A DNA stretch of 64,000 bases from Tritrichomonas musculus (Eukaryota; Parabasalia; Tritrichomonadida; Tritrichomonadidae), in NCBI GenBank assembly GCA_039105265.1, contig JAPFFF010000065.1, forward strand, positions 1 through 64,000, given 5' to 3'. Below, piece after piece: positions 53,801-63,400 of this stretch. Both the position numbers and the translations under genes were made by a program. Each line of letters begins with the position of its first letter. Position 1 is the first letter of the stretch. A model generated the notes under the pieces. The model ran no database searches. It was given only the letters and a program-made list of their open reading frames with translations, and was not told the DNA's origin.

Positions 53801-55365
53801 TCTCCATTATCAGAAATAACAATGACTCTGTTGATTGCATTCGGAAACTTTGGTTCGCCATTTGAATCATTCGTGAATTTATGGATCTCATCACAAGCAA
53901 TCGAAAGTGAATCCCAAATGAATGAAACCTCTTTTGTAGTAATTTTATCCAATCCTTTTCTTTCAAATTCAGAGATTAAAGGAGTGAATGGACAAAGAAA
54001 ATCAGTGTTGTCACTGAATGTCATCAAACCAAATAAGCTTGGAATCTTGTAACCGTAAATTTTGTCAACAATTTCGGTCATATATTGTGTTGAAATTGAA
54101 AGGCGAGAAAATTCTTTTTTATTATCATCATTGATATTGCCTTTTAATGGTCTTGTCATTGATTCTGAAACATCAAGGCAGAACAAGATGACTTGTTGCA
54201 CCTCGCTTGGATTTATCAGTTCGCTTGAATTTTCAAGATCAAAATTTTGTTGACAAAAATCTTCAAGATCAACTGTTGATCCAAAACCAGAAAAAGGATC
54301 GATTATGTCAACTTTGGTTTGGTTGCTCGTGCCTTTTAATGATGACTCTGAAACATAGAGGAAGCTGTGATCTTTCCCTCTAATTATGCTCGCACCTGTT
54401 ACAAAGCGGGCTGAAAATGGAGGAATTGGAGTGAGTGAGACAATTCCTTCATTAAATTCCAAAGCTTTCAGATCGAATTTTTCTGTCTTGTAGAAATTAA
54501 ATTCATCGCCTGCGTCGTTTGTCCAAAGATAAGTGATTAGTGGCTGATTTAATTTCCGCAAAAATTGTAAACTGTCGTTTTCTTCACTATTTGAACTGAT
54601 TGTCACAGTTGTTATTGGCAATTTTTCTGGGATTTCTTTTATATGTGTCATCGCATCGCAAATTCTGAGCGCATACTCGAATATTTGACTTGGTGGTATA
54701 ATTGTTCCAATTGAAAAAGTGAAATACGTGTGAAGTGTTGAACATATCGTTACAATGTCTCGTCCGGTGACATCATTGTTATCAATGACTCGTTTCATGC
54801 TTGTCACAAGTGGCGGAAAACGAACAAGAGATGCTGAAGATTTGAGAAAGTCTTCACTTTTGATTCCATCGTTATTTAAGTAGCCAAGAAGACACGCAAT
54901 GTCGCATAAACCTCCAACTGTCGATTCGCAGAGAGGCGACAATAACTTTTTGTGCTTGTCTTCACTTGCATTGCAAACGTTGTAATATCTTTCGTCTAAA
55001 TCTCTTTCTGAAAGTTGTTCTGTTAAGACACCATAAATGTATGGTTTGAATTGTATGTTGTTCTCTTTGTAAATATTACCTAATGTACCCCCAAGAAATG
55101 GAATTCCTCCTGCTAAATAAATTAATAAATCTTTATTGGTCATATCAATTCGTTTTTGGAGTTCTTTCATTAAAAATTCTTTGCATTGAGTTGGATTATA
55201 AGACATTTCTAAATCTACATCAATTCCTTCGAAAAGTAATTCAGCTGAAGCAGTTGAAAAAAAGCGGTATTTATTTTTTTCTGGTATACCTCTTATATCT
55301 ACGTAATTTTCATCAGATATTTGATAATTTTGATAGTTTAGATGAAAAATTGGATGAGATTTCAT
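50818..55365 (-). CDS. vWA / E2 ubiquitin-conjugating / U-box / PARP fusion protein
   Basis: The protein is 1,515 residues from the ATG at 55363-55365; a TTG eight codons upstream is not credible in a eukaryote. Domains: an uncharacterised N-terminal region; vWA at about 388-590 with MIDAS DVSES (398-402); E2 fold at about 670-835 with FPDLYPAEPP and catalytic-type GRVCLNIL (C758); U-box-like segment at about 845-892 (GIIYERKELKQLV); Cys/His zinc-binding stretch at about 935-970 (CVKCAICQ...CREDYDNC); PARP catalytic domain at about 1215-1385 with LYHGSN (H1227), GKGIYATD (Y1264) and NEFVF (E1360). That H-Y-E triad is the one used for poly-ADP-ribosylation. E2-PARP fusions are known from fungi; adding vWA and a U-box is unusual. 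The E2 has HMN in place of HPN. Probably cytosolic or nuclear: no signal peptide. Confidence 0.88.
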   Translation of the reverse strand: MKSHPIFHLNYQNYQISDENYVDIRGIPEKNKYRFFSTASAELLFEGIDVDLEMSYNPTQCKEFLMKELQKRIDMTNKDLLIYLAGGIPFLGGTLGNIYKENNIQFKPYIYGVLTEQLSERDLDERYYNVCNASEDKHKKLLSPLCESTVGGLCDIACLLGYLNNDGIKSEDFLKSSASLVRFPPLVTSMKRVIDNNDVTGRDIVTICSTLHTYFTFSIGTIIPPSQIFEYALRICDAMTHIKEIPEKLPITTVTISSNSEENDSLQFLRKLNQPLITYLWTNDAGDEFNFYKTEKFDLKALEFNEGIVSLTPIPPFSARFVTGASIIRGKDHSFLYVSESSLKGTSNQTKVDIIDPFSGFGSTVDLEDFCQQNFDLENSSELINPSEVQQVILFCLDVSESMTRPLKGNINDDNKKEFSRLSISTQYMTEIVDKIYGYKIPSLFGLMTFSDNTDFLCPFTPLISEFERKGLDKITTKEVSFIWDSLSIACDEIHKFTNDSNGEPKFPNAINRVIVISDNGELNSTNSSYLDIIRKCFQNRVVVDSIIFNKEEKVKQLASLSHLTGGVSFQVEDAIKGLHLINEDAFININDRQKSNKPNIPGDKKIQLQNLRIEKVAEKIYQKSVESVEYDNFCLSILTNKIQMMPKLVTPECACFLNQKENISSSRRKRILQELRYVARVMEKDNEYYDPDVIVLPLESNIDIWEVFIKSPEWKPYLGKWFFLVVTFPDLYPAEPPTFRFISIPFHMNISTDGRVCLNILDKGYDTSTRVINMIQELKQLFLFPSLDSPIQLEAYELYFNEDEKEYETIVEESVKRVGKDTYEEFIGGSYINKEIDPNFELKFDPEDKKIIEDRVKIPSGIIYERKELKQLVASNIHPICKITGKPINLTLEQIDHLETYDSHIDFKYQPSKNEIDNENNNDNSNRNTTNENCVKCAICQKIFQNNENVVCVMKGMYFCREDYDNCQKNKTLPRNFINEYCDKLLEETFNPFNFDYPNEKCRPEDIFITDEMIANSYHLNKNYQYFFPTVTIHFNESPEELDFKRIIEKLPSQMFIIWIERGSTFLTIAFIGSGLYEEIEDEFKESVEKLKTAMGEFIVGNFENVKIKIPNEKDFKEFFKEHSHNIMQNIDILKEIGFETIRDKVNKRFKNQNLDEKYDYFFKDENIALYRSAEEEVLKEIKDNSIEFIITGETIIANRYFKEYNDIKQQFQDANEGCVECFLYHGSNLKNHPSIVSENFKTPYEEGYTPSNDPGYFGKGIYATDNMFYASMYSNGGKNYLECGDKASVFCCRAIYNSKLCITDPFIKGSDYYLDKDLEIPQVLFDNYGIYKVLVGDKENFHKIEENEREQSMVVANEFVFSDKYQIIPISSFTIMRTNYFILWIDTESEQQKILDHNNELKILKRSVKENIYYEKSIENGMNLMKKKKYNKVKLILSICDESSCSNIINEANTIFNSNCDFLNYQNQLKQMRSVRYTDKFEYLMKFVENDLIYAEINDIIKIDQTHLEKDSF

Positions 55366-55619
55366 GTAATAAAAATTTATTTTTGACAAAATTTAGACAA
55401 TTCAAAATTTTTTTATTAATTTTAATTATATCTTAAGAAAAAATAAATATTTTGTAAAAATAATAATATATACATAATCAATATAAATATTTATAATATA
55501 GTTTATAAAAAGATATCCACAACTTTATATTGCATCAGAATATTACAATTAAAACATCATTAGTTTTTAACTATCCCAAGTAAGTGTGATTGATTCAGAT
55601 TCTTTTTTGAATTTATACA

Positions 55620-55987
55620 ACTTAAAGAAATCATAATTTCTTCATATATAAATGAAATTTATATGCATTCATTTCTAGGATGTAAATCTCTTGTTCGCGC
55701 GATTATTCCACTATTAGTAAAAAAAATTATGAGATAGTGCTTTATCTTATTGCATATCATTGAAAATGATTGAAATTTCTTTCTCTGTTAAAATAATTGA
55801 AGGCAGTGCTTTTAATTATTTTATATCTCTGGTTGAAGTTGTTATTCCTCCTTCAACAACAAAAATTCCTCGTAGTATTTTTGATCATTGCTCATCTATT
55901 AAAGAAATTGAAATTCCTTCTTCAGTAAAAAAAAAATGTTATAAAATAAGTGAAAATATATTTTATATCATGGTAAAAATGTTATAA
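55620..55987 (+). pseudogene. BspA-type leucine-rich-repeat leader, decayed
   Basis: Plus-strand scraps translate as LRR_5/BspA repeats in different frames: FLGCKSLVRAIIPLLVKKI near 55670, then IIEGSAFNYFISLVEVVIPP and IFDHCSSIKEIEIPSSVK from 55760 to 55930. Stops and frame changes separate them from each other and from the kinase frame that follows. In trichomonads such repeats often precede a kinase with Sel1 repeats, so this is probably the lost N-terminal half of the next gene. Confidence 0.7.
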
Positions 55988-56008
55988 AATAAGTGAAAAT
56001 ATATTTTA
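55932..56008. repeat. 34-bp direct repeat, 43-bp pitch, flanked by a 15-bp inverted repeat
   Basis: The sequence starting AAAAATGTTATAAAATAAG occurs at 55932-55965 and 55975-56008. Outside it, CCTTCTTCAGTAAAA (from about 55916) is the reverse complement of TTTTACTGAAGAAGG (ending about 56019). The duplication sits exactly where the leucine-rich-repeat frame is lost and the kinase frame begins. Confidence 0.85.
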
Positions 56009-56229
56009 CTGAAGAAGGAATTATCATAATTAAGCAAGATTCATTATCTTTTCTTAATCCGTTATTTCAAGGCAATCCAAACCTCACAATATGTTTTTTA
56101 TCTGAAGTTAAAGATATTTTTGACCAACAAATCAAAATTTCATACAAAGAAGTAATTTTGGATTCAATTTTAAAAGATGAAATATCTCAGCTTAAAAGTG
56201 AGCTTCAAGTCAACAAATTATCAAAGCCA

Positions 56230-59200
56230 ATGGTAAATATCTGGAATGTTATTAAGTCATGTATTTCTTGTTATTTAATCGAGCAGAGTTATCAAAAAGC
56301 TAATTCCGATAGAATGAAATATTTCAATAAAAATTTTCTTCATCCAGTTTTTCAGATGAAAAAAGATGAATACGTAGAAATACGAAATATTGGTATTGGC
56401 TCCTCATCTTTTGTCAATTTGATATACCACATTGAAGAAGAAAGATTTTTTGCACTTAAAAGACCAAAAAAATATGAAATCAGCGCTCCAATGTTGATTG
56501 AAAGAGAAAAAGAAAACTATCCTAAGTTCAACTCACCTTTCTTTCCAATATTTTATGGTACAATTGAAAAAGAAAATTCAATAATAATTGAATTTATTAA
56601 TGGTGAAACGTTAGATAATATTGGTAAGCTTCACCTTAATAAAAAAGAAAAATATAATATAATTTTACAATTAATTCAATCAATACAATTTCTACATCAT
56701 AATCACTTTATTTATCGAGATTTGAAGCCAAATAATGTCATGATTGATGCAAATAGAAATTTGATTTTAATTGATTTTGACCGGTTGCTAAATGCAGATA
56801 GAATAACTGAAAATACACAATTTACGAATGATTTTTCATCTGATTTTAAAGCTCCAGAAATAAATTCAGGGAATTTCTCATATGAATGCGATATATATTC
56901 AATTGGATTGATGATTTATTATATTATGAGTGAAAGGAGACCATCATTAAAGAATTCATTGGAATGTTTTGAAAATAATTCAATTCTAAAGGAGATTTAT
57001 TTGGAATGCACCGAAATAGTTCCTCAAGTAAGACCAACAATTGATGAATTACTAGAGTTGTTTTATTTAGAATATAATGAAGAAAAGTATGATTTAAAAA
57101 TAGAAGTAAAATTTGATCCAAATTGCTCTGTTAAAGATCAAATGCCACTTTTAATAAGCTTAGCAGAGCAATTAAATAATTCTGATGCACAATTTAGATT
57201 AGGTTTATATTTTGAAGATGGGAATGATGTAGAACTTAATATAAACAAAGCAATATATTATTATACATTAGCATCAATTAATAATCATCCAGAAGCTCAA
57301 TTTAATCTGGGTATGATCTATTGTCAAGAGAATTATTTATGCAGAGATATAACAAAAGCAATTCATTATTTGACACTTTCAGCAAGTCATTACCTTGAAG
57401 CTCAGTATAGACTTGGATTAAAGTATTATTTACCTCTTTACATACCACAAGATTATGATAAAGCTATTTATTACTTGTCACTTGCAGCAAATAATAATCA
57501 TCCAAATGCACAAAATTATCTTGGCTTTATTTATTATAGTGGTGAATGTGTTAAGCAGGATATGAATACAGCATTGAAATATTTTTATTTAGCAGCACAA
57601 AATAATGTTCCAGAATCACAATTTCAACTTGGCCTTATGTATCATTGTGGTATAGGTGTTGAAAAAAATATTGAGAACGCACTTTATTATTATTCAAAAG
57701 CTGCTGATCAAAATAATATGTTTGCTTTGTTCAACATTGGTACCATTTATGAAAGAGGTGAAGTAATTATGAAAGATATGAATAAAGCAATTAATTATTA
57801 TACACGATCTGCTGACCAGGGATATGCATTAGCATCAAATTCACTAGGTGCCATTTATGAAGAAGGAATCTATATCAAACAAGATATTGACAAAGCAATT
57901 CATTATTACCTTTTTGCAGCCTCTCAAAATAATGCAGATGCACAATATAATCTTGGACTTTTATATGAAAAAGGCATGAAAGTTAAAAAAGATATAACTC
58001 AAGCAATTTATTATTATACTCTTGCAGCTGAACAAGATCATCAAGATGCACAATGCAATCTTGGTTTAATTTATGAACAAGGAATATATGTTCAAAGAGA
58101 TATCCATAAAGCTATTTATTATTACACTCTTTCAGCTAAACAAAATAATCCAAGAGCGCAATATTACCCTGGTTGTATTTATTCTTATAAAAAATATGTT
58201 CCAGTTGATATTAGTTTGTCAATTTATTATTTGAAACTTGCTTCAAATCAAAATGATGTAAATGCACAAGTTCTTCTTGGTGAAATTTACTTAAAAGATA
58301 TATATGTGAAAAAAGATATAGAAAAGGCAATTGGCTATTTTACATTGGCGGCAAATCAAAATAGTCCAATTGCTCTTTTATATTTAGCATCAATTTATTT
58401 TGATAACACTTATTTTAGAAAAGATAAAAAAAAGTCTTTGCACTATTTTCAACTTGCTGCAGAACAAAAGTATCCACCAGCATTTTATAATCTTGGACTT
58501 ATTTATGAGTATGGATATGATAAAAGAGACATAAATAAAGCAATTCATTTTTACACATTAGCAGCTAATCAAAATTATAAAGAAACACAATTCAAACTTG
58601 GAAAGATTTATTTAAAAGGAAAATATTTTGAAAAAAACATTAAAAAAGCTATTTATTATTTAACACTCTCATCAAAAAACAATAATATTGAATCAAATTT
58701 CATTCTTGGCTGTTTATATCATGAAGAAATATATATCGAATGCGATATATATAAATCAATTAAATTTTACAAAGAAGCTTCATCATTTAATAACTTTTTT
58801 GCCAAAAATAACCTTGGAATCATATATAAAAATGGATTTAAAAATATTATTAAGCCAAATCTAGGTCTTGCAATCGAATATTTTAATGAAGCATACAAGA
58901 ATAATGATAATAATATAAAAAGATTAATATCATTATATAATTTAGCCCATTTATACCTTTATAATGATTCAATTGATAATAACAATAATAAATCTATTAA
59001 GTTGTTAATTCAATTATATAAAATGGAATTCCCATCTGCAATTGTTTTGTTATGTATTGCATTAATTAAAGAATATGGTTTCGATAATAAAGCAATCATG
59101 GATGGATTCAGAAAACATGGAGGAATAAATAAAAAAATGGAATTTGAGATTTATCAAATAATTAAATTTAACAATCTTAATGATCTTTTGGTATATGAAG

Positions 59201-59364
59201 AACAATATCTGAGATACAAAGCACTTAATATTTTATTTGATCACAATCACAAGCCATTTTTTAATGGACAAGTTAAAAAGACTAAAAACAGCATAATTAA
59301 ACCAGATCTTTCTCCTCTCTTTTATGAAGGTTTTGGGAAGGATTTAATTGATGTCATACAATGA
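56230..59364 (+). CDS. Protein kinase with C-terminal Sel1 repeats
   Basis: The protein is 1,044 residues from the first in-frame ATG at 56230. The frame is open from 55993, where only a GTG is available after a stop. The kinase domain spans about 48-280 with GIGSSSFVN, ALKRP (K77), YRDLKPNN (D164), IDFD in place of DFG (D182 kept, Gly replaced by Asp) and KAPEI, so activity is possible but atypical. From about 310 to 910 run some 16-17 Sel1-like repeats of about 36 residues (AIYYYTLAAEQDHQDAQCNL), a TPR-like solenoid for protein binding. The last 110 residues are helical. Upstream leucine-rich-repeat remnants suggest the gene lost its N-terminal sensor. It lies between the two arms of the tRNA/PARP duplication. 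Confidence 0.85.
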   Translation: MVNIWNVIKSCISCYLIEQSYQKANSDRMKYFNKNFLHPVFQMKKDEYVEIRNIGIGSSSFVNLIYHIEEERFFALKRPKKYEISAPMLIEREKENYPKFNSPFFPIFYGTIEKENSIIIEFINGETLDNIGKLHLNKKEKYNIILQLIQSIQFLHHNHFIYRDLKPNNVMIDANRNLILIDFDRLLNADRITENTQFTNDFSSDFKAPEINSGNFSYECDIYSIGLMIYYIMSERRPSLKNSLECFENNSILKEIYLECTEIVPQVRPTIDELLELFYLEYNEEKYDLKIEVKFDPNCSVKDQMPLLISLAEQLNNSDAQFRLGLYFEDGNDVELNINKAIYYYTLASINNHPEAQFNLGMIYCQENYLCRDITKAIHYLTLSASHYLEAQYRLGLKYYLPLYIPQDYDKAIYYLSLAANNNHPNAQNYLGFIYYSGECVKQDMNTALKYFYLAAQNNVPESQFQLGLMYHCGIGVEKNIENALYYYSKAADQNNMFALFNIGTIYERGEVIMKDMNKAINYYTRSADQGYALASNSLGAIYEEGIYIKQDIDKAIHYYLFAASQNNADAQYNLGLLYEKGMKVKKDITQAIYYYTLAAEQDHQDAQCNLGLIYEQGIYVQRDIHKAIYYYTLSAKQNNPRAQYYPGCIYSYKKYVPVDISLSIYYLKLASNQNDVNAQVLLGEIYLKDIYVKKDIEKAIGYFTLAANQNSPIALLYLASIYFDNTYFRKDKKKSLHYFQLAAEQKYPPAFYNLGLIYEYGYDKRDINKAIHFYTLAANQNYKETQFKLGKIYLKGKYFEKNIKKAIYYLTLSSKNNNIESNFILGCLYHEEIYIECDIYKSIKFYKEASSFNNFFAKNNLGIIYKNGFKNIIKPNLGLAIEYFNEAYKNNDNNIKRLISLYNLAHLYLYNDSIDNNNNKSIKLLIQLYKMEFPSAIVLLCIALIKEYGFDNKAIMDGFRKHGGINKKMEFEIYQIIKFNNLNDLLVYEEQYLRYKALNILFDHNHKPFFNGQVKKTKNSIIKPDLSPLFYEGFGKDLIDVIQ

Positions 59365-59769
59365 ATAATAAAATAAAATACTCAAGGATATGAAAAATAC
59401 TATTATTATTTTATCAAAAAACTTAATCGGAGATGCTACTCAAGAATATCACTCTTTCACAACATATTTCTTAGTTGGGTGAATATTTTGCATTTTTCAT
59501 CAAAAAAAGTTTTTTTTAATAAATATTTCTTTAATTAACTGAATTCTATCTTTTTTTGTATTATATGTTATCGGGAAATTATTATAAATTTTTGTTTTTT
59601 ATTAAATAATATATTGAAAAAAATGTATTTCATTAAATAATATAACAACAGAGCTAAACATTATGATAATAAATCTAGATTCAACAATGATGTCATACAA
59701 TGAAAAATAAAATACTCAAATCGGTCCTTTTTGGCCTTTTTTTAAAGGTCAATAAATGGTCTTTGTATC
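59365..59769. other. Intergenic, AT-rich
   Basis: About 400 bp after the kinase stop. GATGTCATACAATGAA from the kinase 3' end recurs at about 59689, followed by AATAAAATACTCAA in both places, so the kinase tail is partly duplicated. No gene seen. Confidence 0.65.
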
Positions 59770-59905
59770 TTACGAAAAATGAATACTGCTGCTCTTATTC
59801 ATCAACAAATTCTCAAAATTTTCTTCTTCAGTGTCATTATCAAGAAATTCTACGAGCTCTTGATATATTTTTTTTCATTTTCTCGATATATTCATCTAAA
59901 TTCAT
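59770..59905 (-). pseudogene. N-terminal scrap of an ankyrin-family gene
   Basis: The minus strand from an ATG at 59905 reads MNLDEYIEKMKK, then, in another frame, YQELVEFLDNDTEEENFENL. This resembles the N-terminal helical region (EYIEKMK...LLEFIDNEDN...FENL) of large trichomonad ankyrin proteins. The scrap is short, out of frame and stops within 50 codons. Confidence 0.55.
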
Positions 59906-60139
59906 TCTTGATTACAATCAAAATTTTGATGACCATATAAAAAATTTTTGTCATGATAAATTCAGATAAAAATATATTGAAAGATGCTTGAATTTTATTG
60001 TGATATAATAATTTTTGGTTCATTTTAAATGTAGTTATAAATAATTATATGTATATACAGAGAGTATAGCACAGTTTTTCAATTTTTAGTTATTGCTTTC
60101 ATTAGTCGTTATCATTAAAAAAAAAATAATTAAAAAAAT

Positions 60140-60209
60140 GCATCGCCCGGGAATCGGACCCGGACCCCCACCTTGGCAAGGTGAAATTCTACCATTAGAC
60201 CAGCGATGC
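60140..60209 (-). tRNA. tRNA-Gly(GCC)
   Basis: 70 nt with a full cloverleaf: 7-bp acceptor GCATCGC/GCGATGC, D arm with TAATGGTAGA, anticodon stem TCACC/GGTGG and loop TTGCCAA, four-base variable loop (GGGT), and T arm CCGGG-TCCGATT-CCCGG. No intron and no encoded CCA. The RNA polymerase III A and B boxes are intact (GGGTCCGATTCC). An A/T run follows on the 3' side as expected for pol III termination. Confidence 0.95.
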
Positions 60210-60400
60210 TCATATTATTCAAAATTATAATATTTATTTATTATTATTAAATAAAAATTTCTAAGTTTTTTTATTTAAATGATATGAAGATCATTGTGGA
60301 AAGTGCAAAAGATTTGTTATTAATTATATTTACATAATGTGTGATGAAAGACGAGCTTTTTTTGGCCTAGGCCAAAATATATTATATATGTTCACTTTTA

Positions 60401-63400
60401 TCAATAAGAATCTTTTTCTAAATGTGTTTGATCAATTTTGATTATATCATTGATTTCTGCGTAAATCAAATCATTTTCAACAAATTTCATAAGATATTCA
60501 AATTTGTCTGTATAACGAACACTTCTCATTTGATTTAATTGATTTTGATAATTTAAGAAATCACAATTAGAATTAAAAATAGTATTTGCTTTTTTAATTA
60601 TATTTGAGCATGATGTTTCATCACAAATACTTAAGATAAGTTTCATTTTATTATATTTTTTCTTCTTCATTATATTCATAGCATTTTCTATCGATTTCTC
60701 ATAATAAATATTTTCTTTGATTGATCTCTTCAATATTTTCAGTTCATCATTATGATCTAGAATTTTCTGTTGTTCACTTTCTGTGTCAATCCAAAGAATA
60801 AAATAATTCGTTCTCATAATCGTGAATGATGAAATTGGAATGATTTGATATTTGTCTGAAAAAACAAATTCATTCGCAACAACCATGCTTTGTTCTCTTT
60901 CATTTTCTTCAATTTTATGAAAGTTTTCTTTATCTCCAACGAGAACTTTATAAATACCATAATTATCAAATAAAACTTGAGGTATCTCTAAATCTTTATC
61001 TAAATAGTAATCAGATCCTTTTATAAATGGATCAGTAATGCAGAATTTGCTGTTGTAGATAGCTCTACAACAAAATACTGATGCTTTGTCACCACATTCT
61101 AAATAATTCTTGCCACCATTTGAATACATTGAGGCATAGAACATGTTGTCTGTCGCATAAATTCCTTTCCCAAAATATCCTGGATCATTACTTGGCGTAT
61201 AACCCTCTTCATAAGGTGTTTTAAAGTTTTCTGAAACAATACTTGGATGATTCTTAAGATTTGAACCATGATAAAGGAAGCATTCAACGCATCCTTCATT
61301 TGCATCTTGAAATTGTTGTTTAATATCATTATACTCTTTGAAATATCTGTTTGCAATAATTGTTTCTCCAGTAATGATAAATTCAATACTGTTATCTTTG
61401 ATTTCTTTAAGAACTTCTTCTTCTGCTGATCGATATAGTGCAATATTTTCATCTTTGAAAAAATAATCATATTTTTCATCTAGATTTTGATTCTTAAATC
61501 TTTTGTTAACTTTGTCCCTAATTGTTTCAAAACCAATCTCTTTAAGAATATCAATGTTTTGCATAATATTGTGCGAATGTTCTTCAAAGAATTTTTTAAA
61601 GTCTTTTTCATTTGGAATTTTAATTTTAACGTTTTCAAAGTTTCCAACAATAAATTCACCCATCGCCGTTTTCAGTTTTTTCACAGATTCTTTAAATTCA
61701 TCTTCAATTTCTTCATATAAGCCTGAACCAATAAATGCAATCGTTAAAAATGTGCTTCCTCGTTCAATCCATATAATGAACATTTGAGATGGAAGCTTTT
61801 CAATGATTCGTTTGAAATCTAACTCTTCTGGTGATTCGTTGAAATGAATTGTAACTGTTGGGAAGAAATATTGATAATTTTTGTTTAAATGATATGAATT
61901 TGCAATCATTTCATCTGTTATGAAAATATCTTCTGGTCGGCATTTTTCATTTGGATAATCAAAATTGAATGGATTAAATGTTTCTTCAAGTATTTTATCA
62001 CAATATTCATTGATGAAATTTCGTGGTAATGTTTTATTCTTTTGACAATTATCATAATCTTCACGGCAAAAGTACATCCCTTTCATTACACAAACAACAT
62101 TTTCATTGTTTTGGAACATTTTTTGACAAATTGCACATTTCACACAATTTTCAATGTTTGATTCTAAAATATCATCTTTATTGGTTGTAGTTGATCTATT
62201 ACTTTTATAGTTGTCATTATTATTTTCATTGTCAATTTCATTCTTTGAAGGTCGATATTTAAAATCATTGTGAGAATCATATGTTTCTAAGTGATTAATT
62301 TGTTCAAGTGTTAAATTAATAGGTTTGCCAGTGATTTTATAAATAGGATGAATATTAGATGCAACTAGTTGTTTAAGTTCTTTCCTTTCATAAATAATGC
62401 CTGGTTGAATCATAACTGGATCTTCAATTATTTTTTTATCTTCTGGATCAAATTTAAGTTCAAAATTAGGATCAATTTCTTTGTTTATATAAGAACCTTC
62501 AATAAATTCTTCATATGTATCTTTACCAACTCGTTCAACTGATTCTTCAACAATTGTTTCATATTCTTTTTCATCTTCATTAAAATATAATTCATATGCT
62601 TCAAGTTGTATTGGTGAATCTAGACTTGGAAAAAGAAAAAGTTGTTTCAATTCTTGAATCATGTTTATAACTCTCGTTGACGTATCATATCCTTTGTCAA
62701 GAATATTTAAGCAAACACGTCCATCTGTCGAAATATTCATGTGAAATGGAATTGAAATAAAACGGAATGTTGGAGGTTCAGCAGGATACAAATCTGGAAA
62801 AGTGACTACAAGAAAGAACCACTTGCCGAGATAAGGTTTCCATTCTGGTGATTTGATGAATACTTCCCAAATGTCAAAACTGGATTCTAATGGTAAAACG
62901 ATCACATCAGGATCATAATATTCATTGTCTTTTTTCATTATTCGAGCAACATAACGCAATTCTTGAAGAATCCTCTTCCTTCTTAAAGGAGGAATATACT
63001 CATTTTGATTCAAGAAGCATACGCATTCTGGTGTCACTAATTTTGGTTTACATGTAACTTTGTGCTTTAACATGCTTAAACAAAAATTGTCATATTCGAC
63101 TGTTTCAGCAGATCTTTGAAGGAATTCATTAGTTATGTCTTCAATTTGGAGTTTTGTTAATATAGTATTTCTATCACCTGGAATGATTGGTTTAAATGAT
63201 TTCTGTCTATCGTTGATGTTAATGAAGGCGTCTTCATTAATAAGATGAAGTCCCTTAATTGCATCCTCCACTTGAAATGAAACTCCACCTGTCAAATGTG
63301 ACAAGGATGCCAATTGTTTGACTTTTTCTTCTCCGTTTAAAATGATACTATCAACGGTTATTTGACTCTGAAAATATTTCTTTGCAATATCAAGATATGA

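Larger units (their letters stand above)
50374..55365. repeat. Segmental duplication, left arm (tRNA-Gly plus PARP-fusion gene)
   Basis: From TTGAAAGATG at 50374 onward the sequence matches 59977 onward: leader, tRNA, intergenic text and the large minus-strand gene. The arms are in direct orientation about 9.6 kb apart with a Sel1 kinase gene between them. They differ by scattered substitutions and small indels, so the duplication is not new. The second arm runs out of the window. Confidence 0.9.

Noticed and set aside
55389-55389. TTG start for the left PARP-fusion gene
   Set aside because: Eukaryotic start is expected at ATG, which lies eight codons further in at 55365.
59700-59969. 89-codon plus-strand frame
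   Set aside because: The opposite strand carries recognisable ankyrin-family text, and the plus frame has no coding features.
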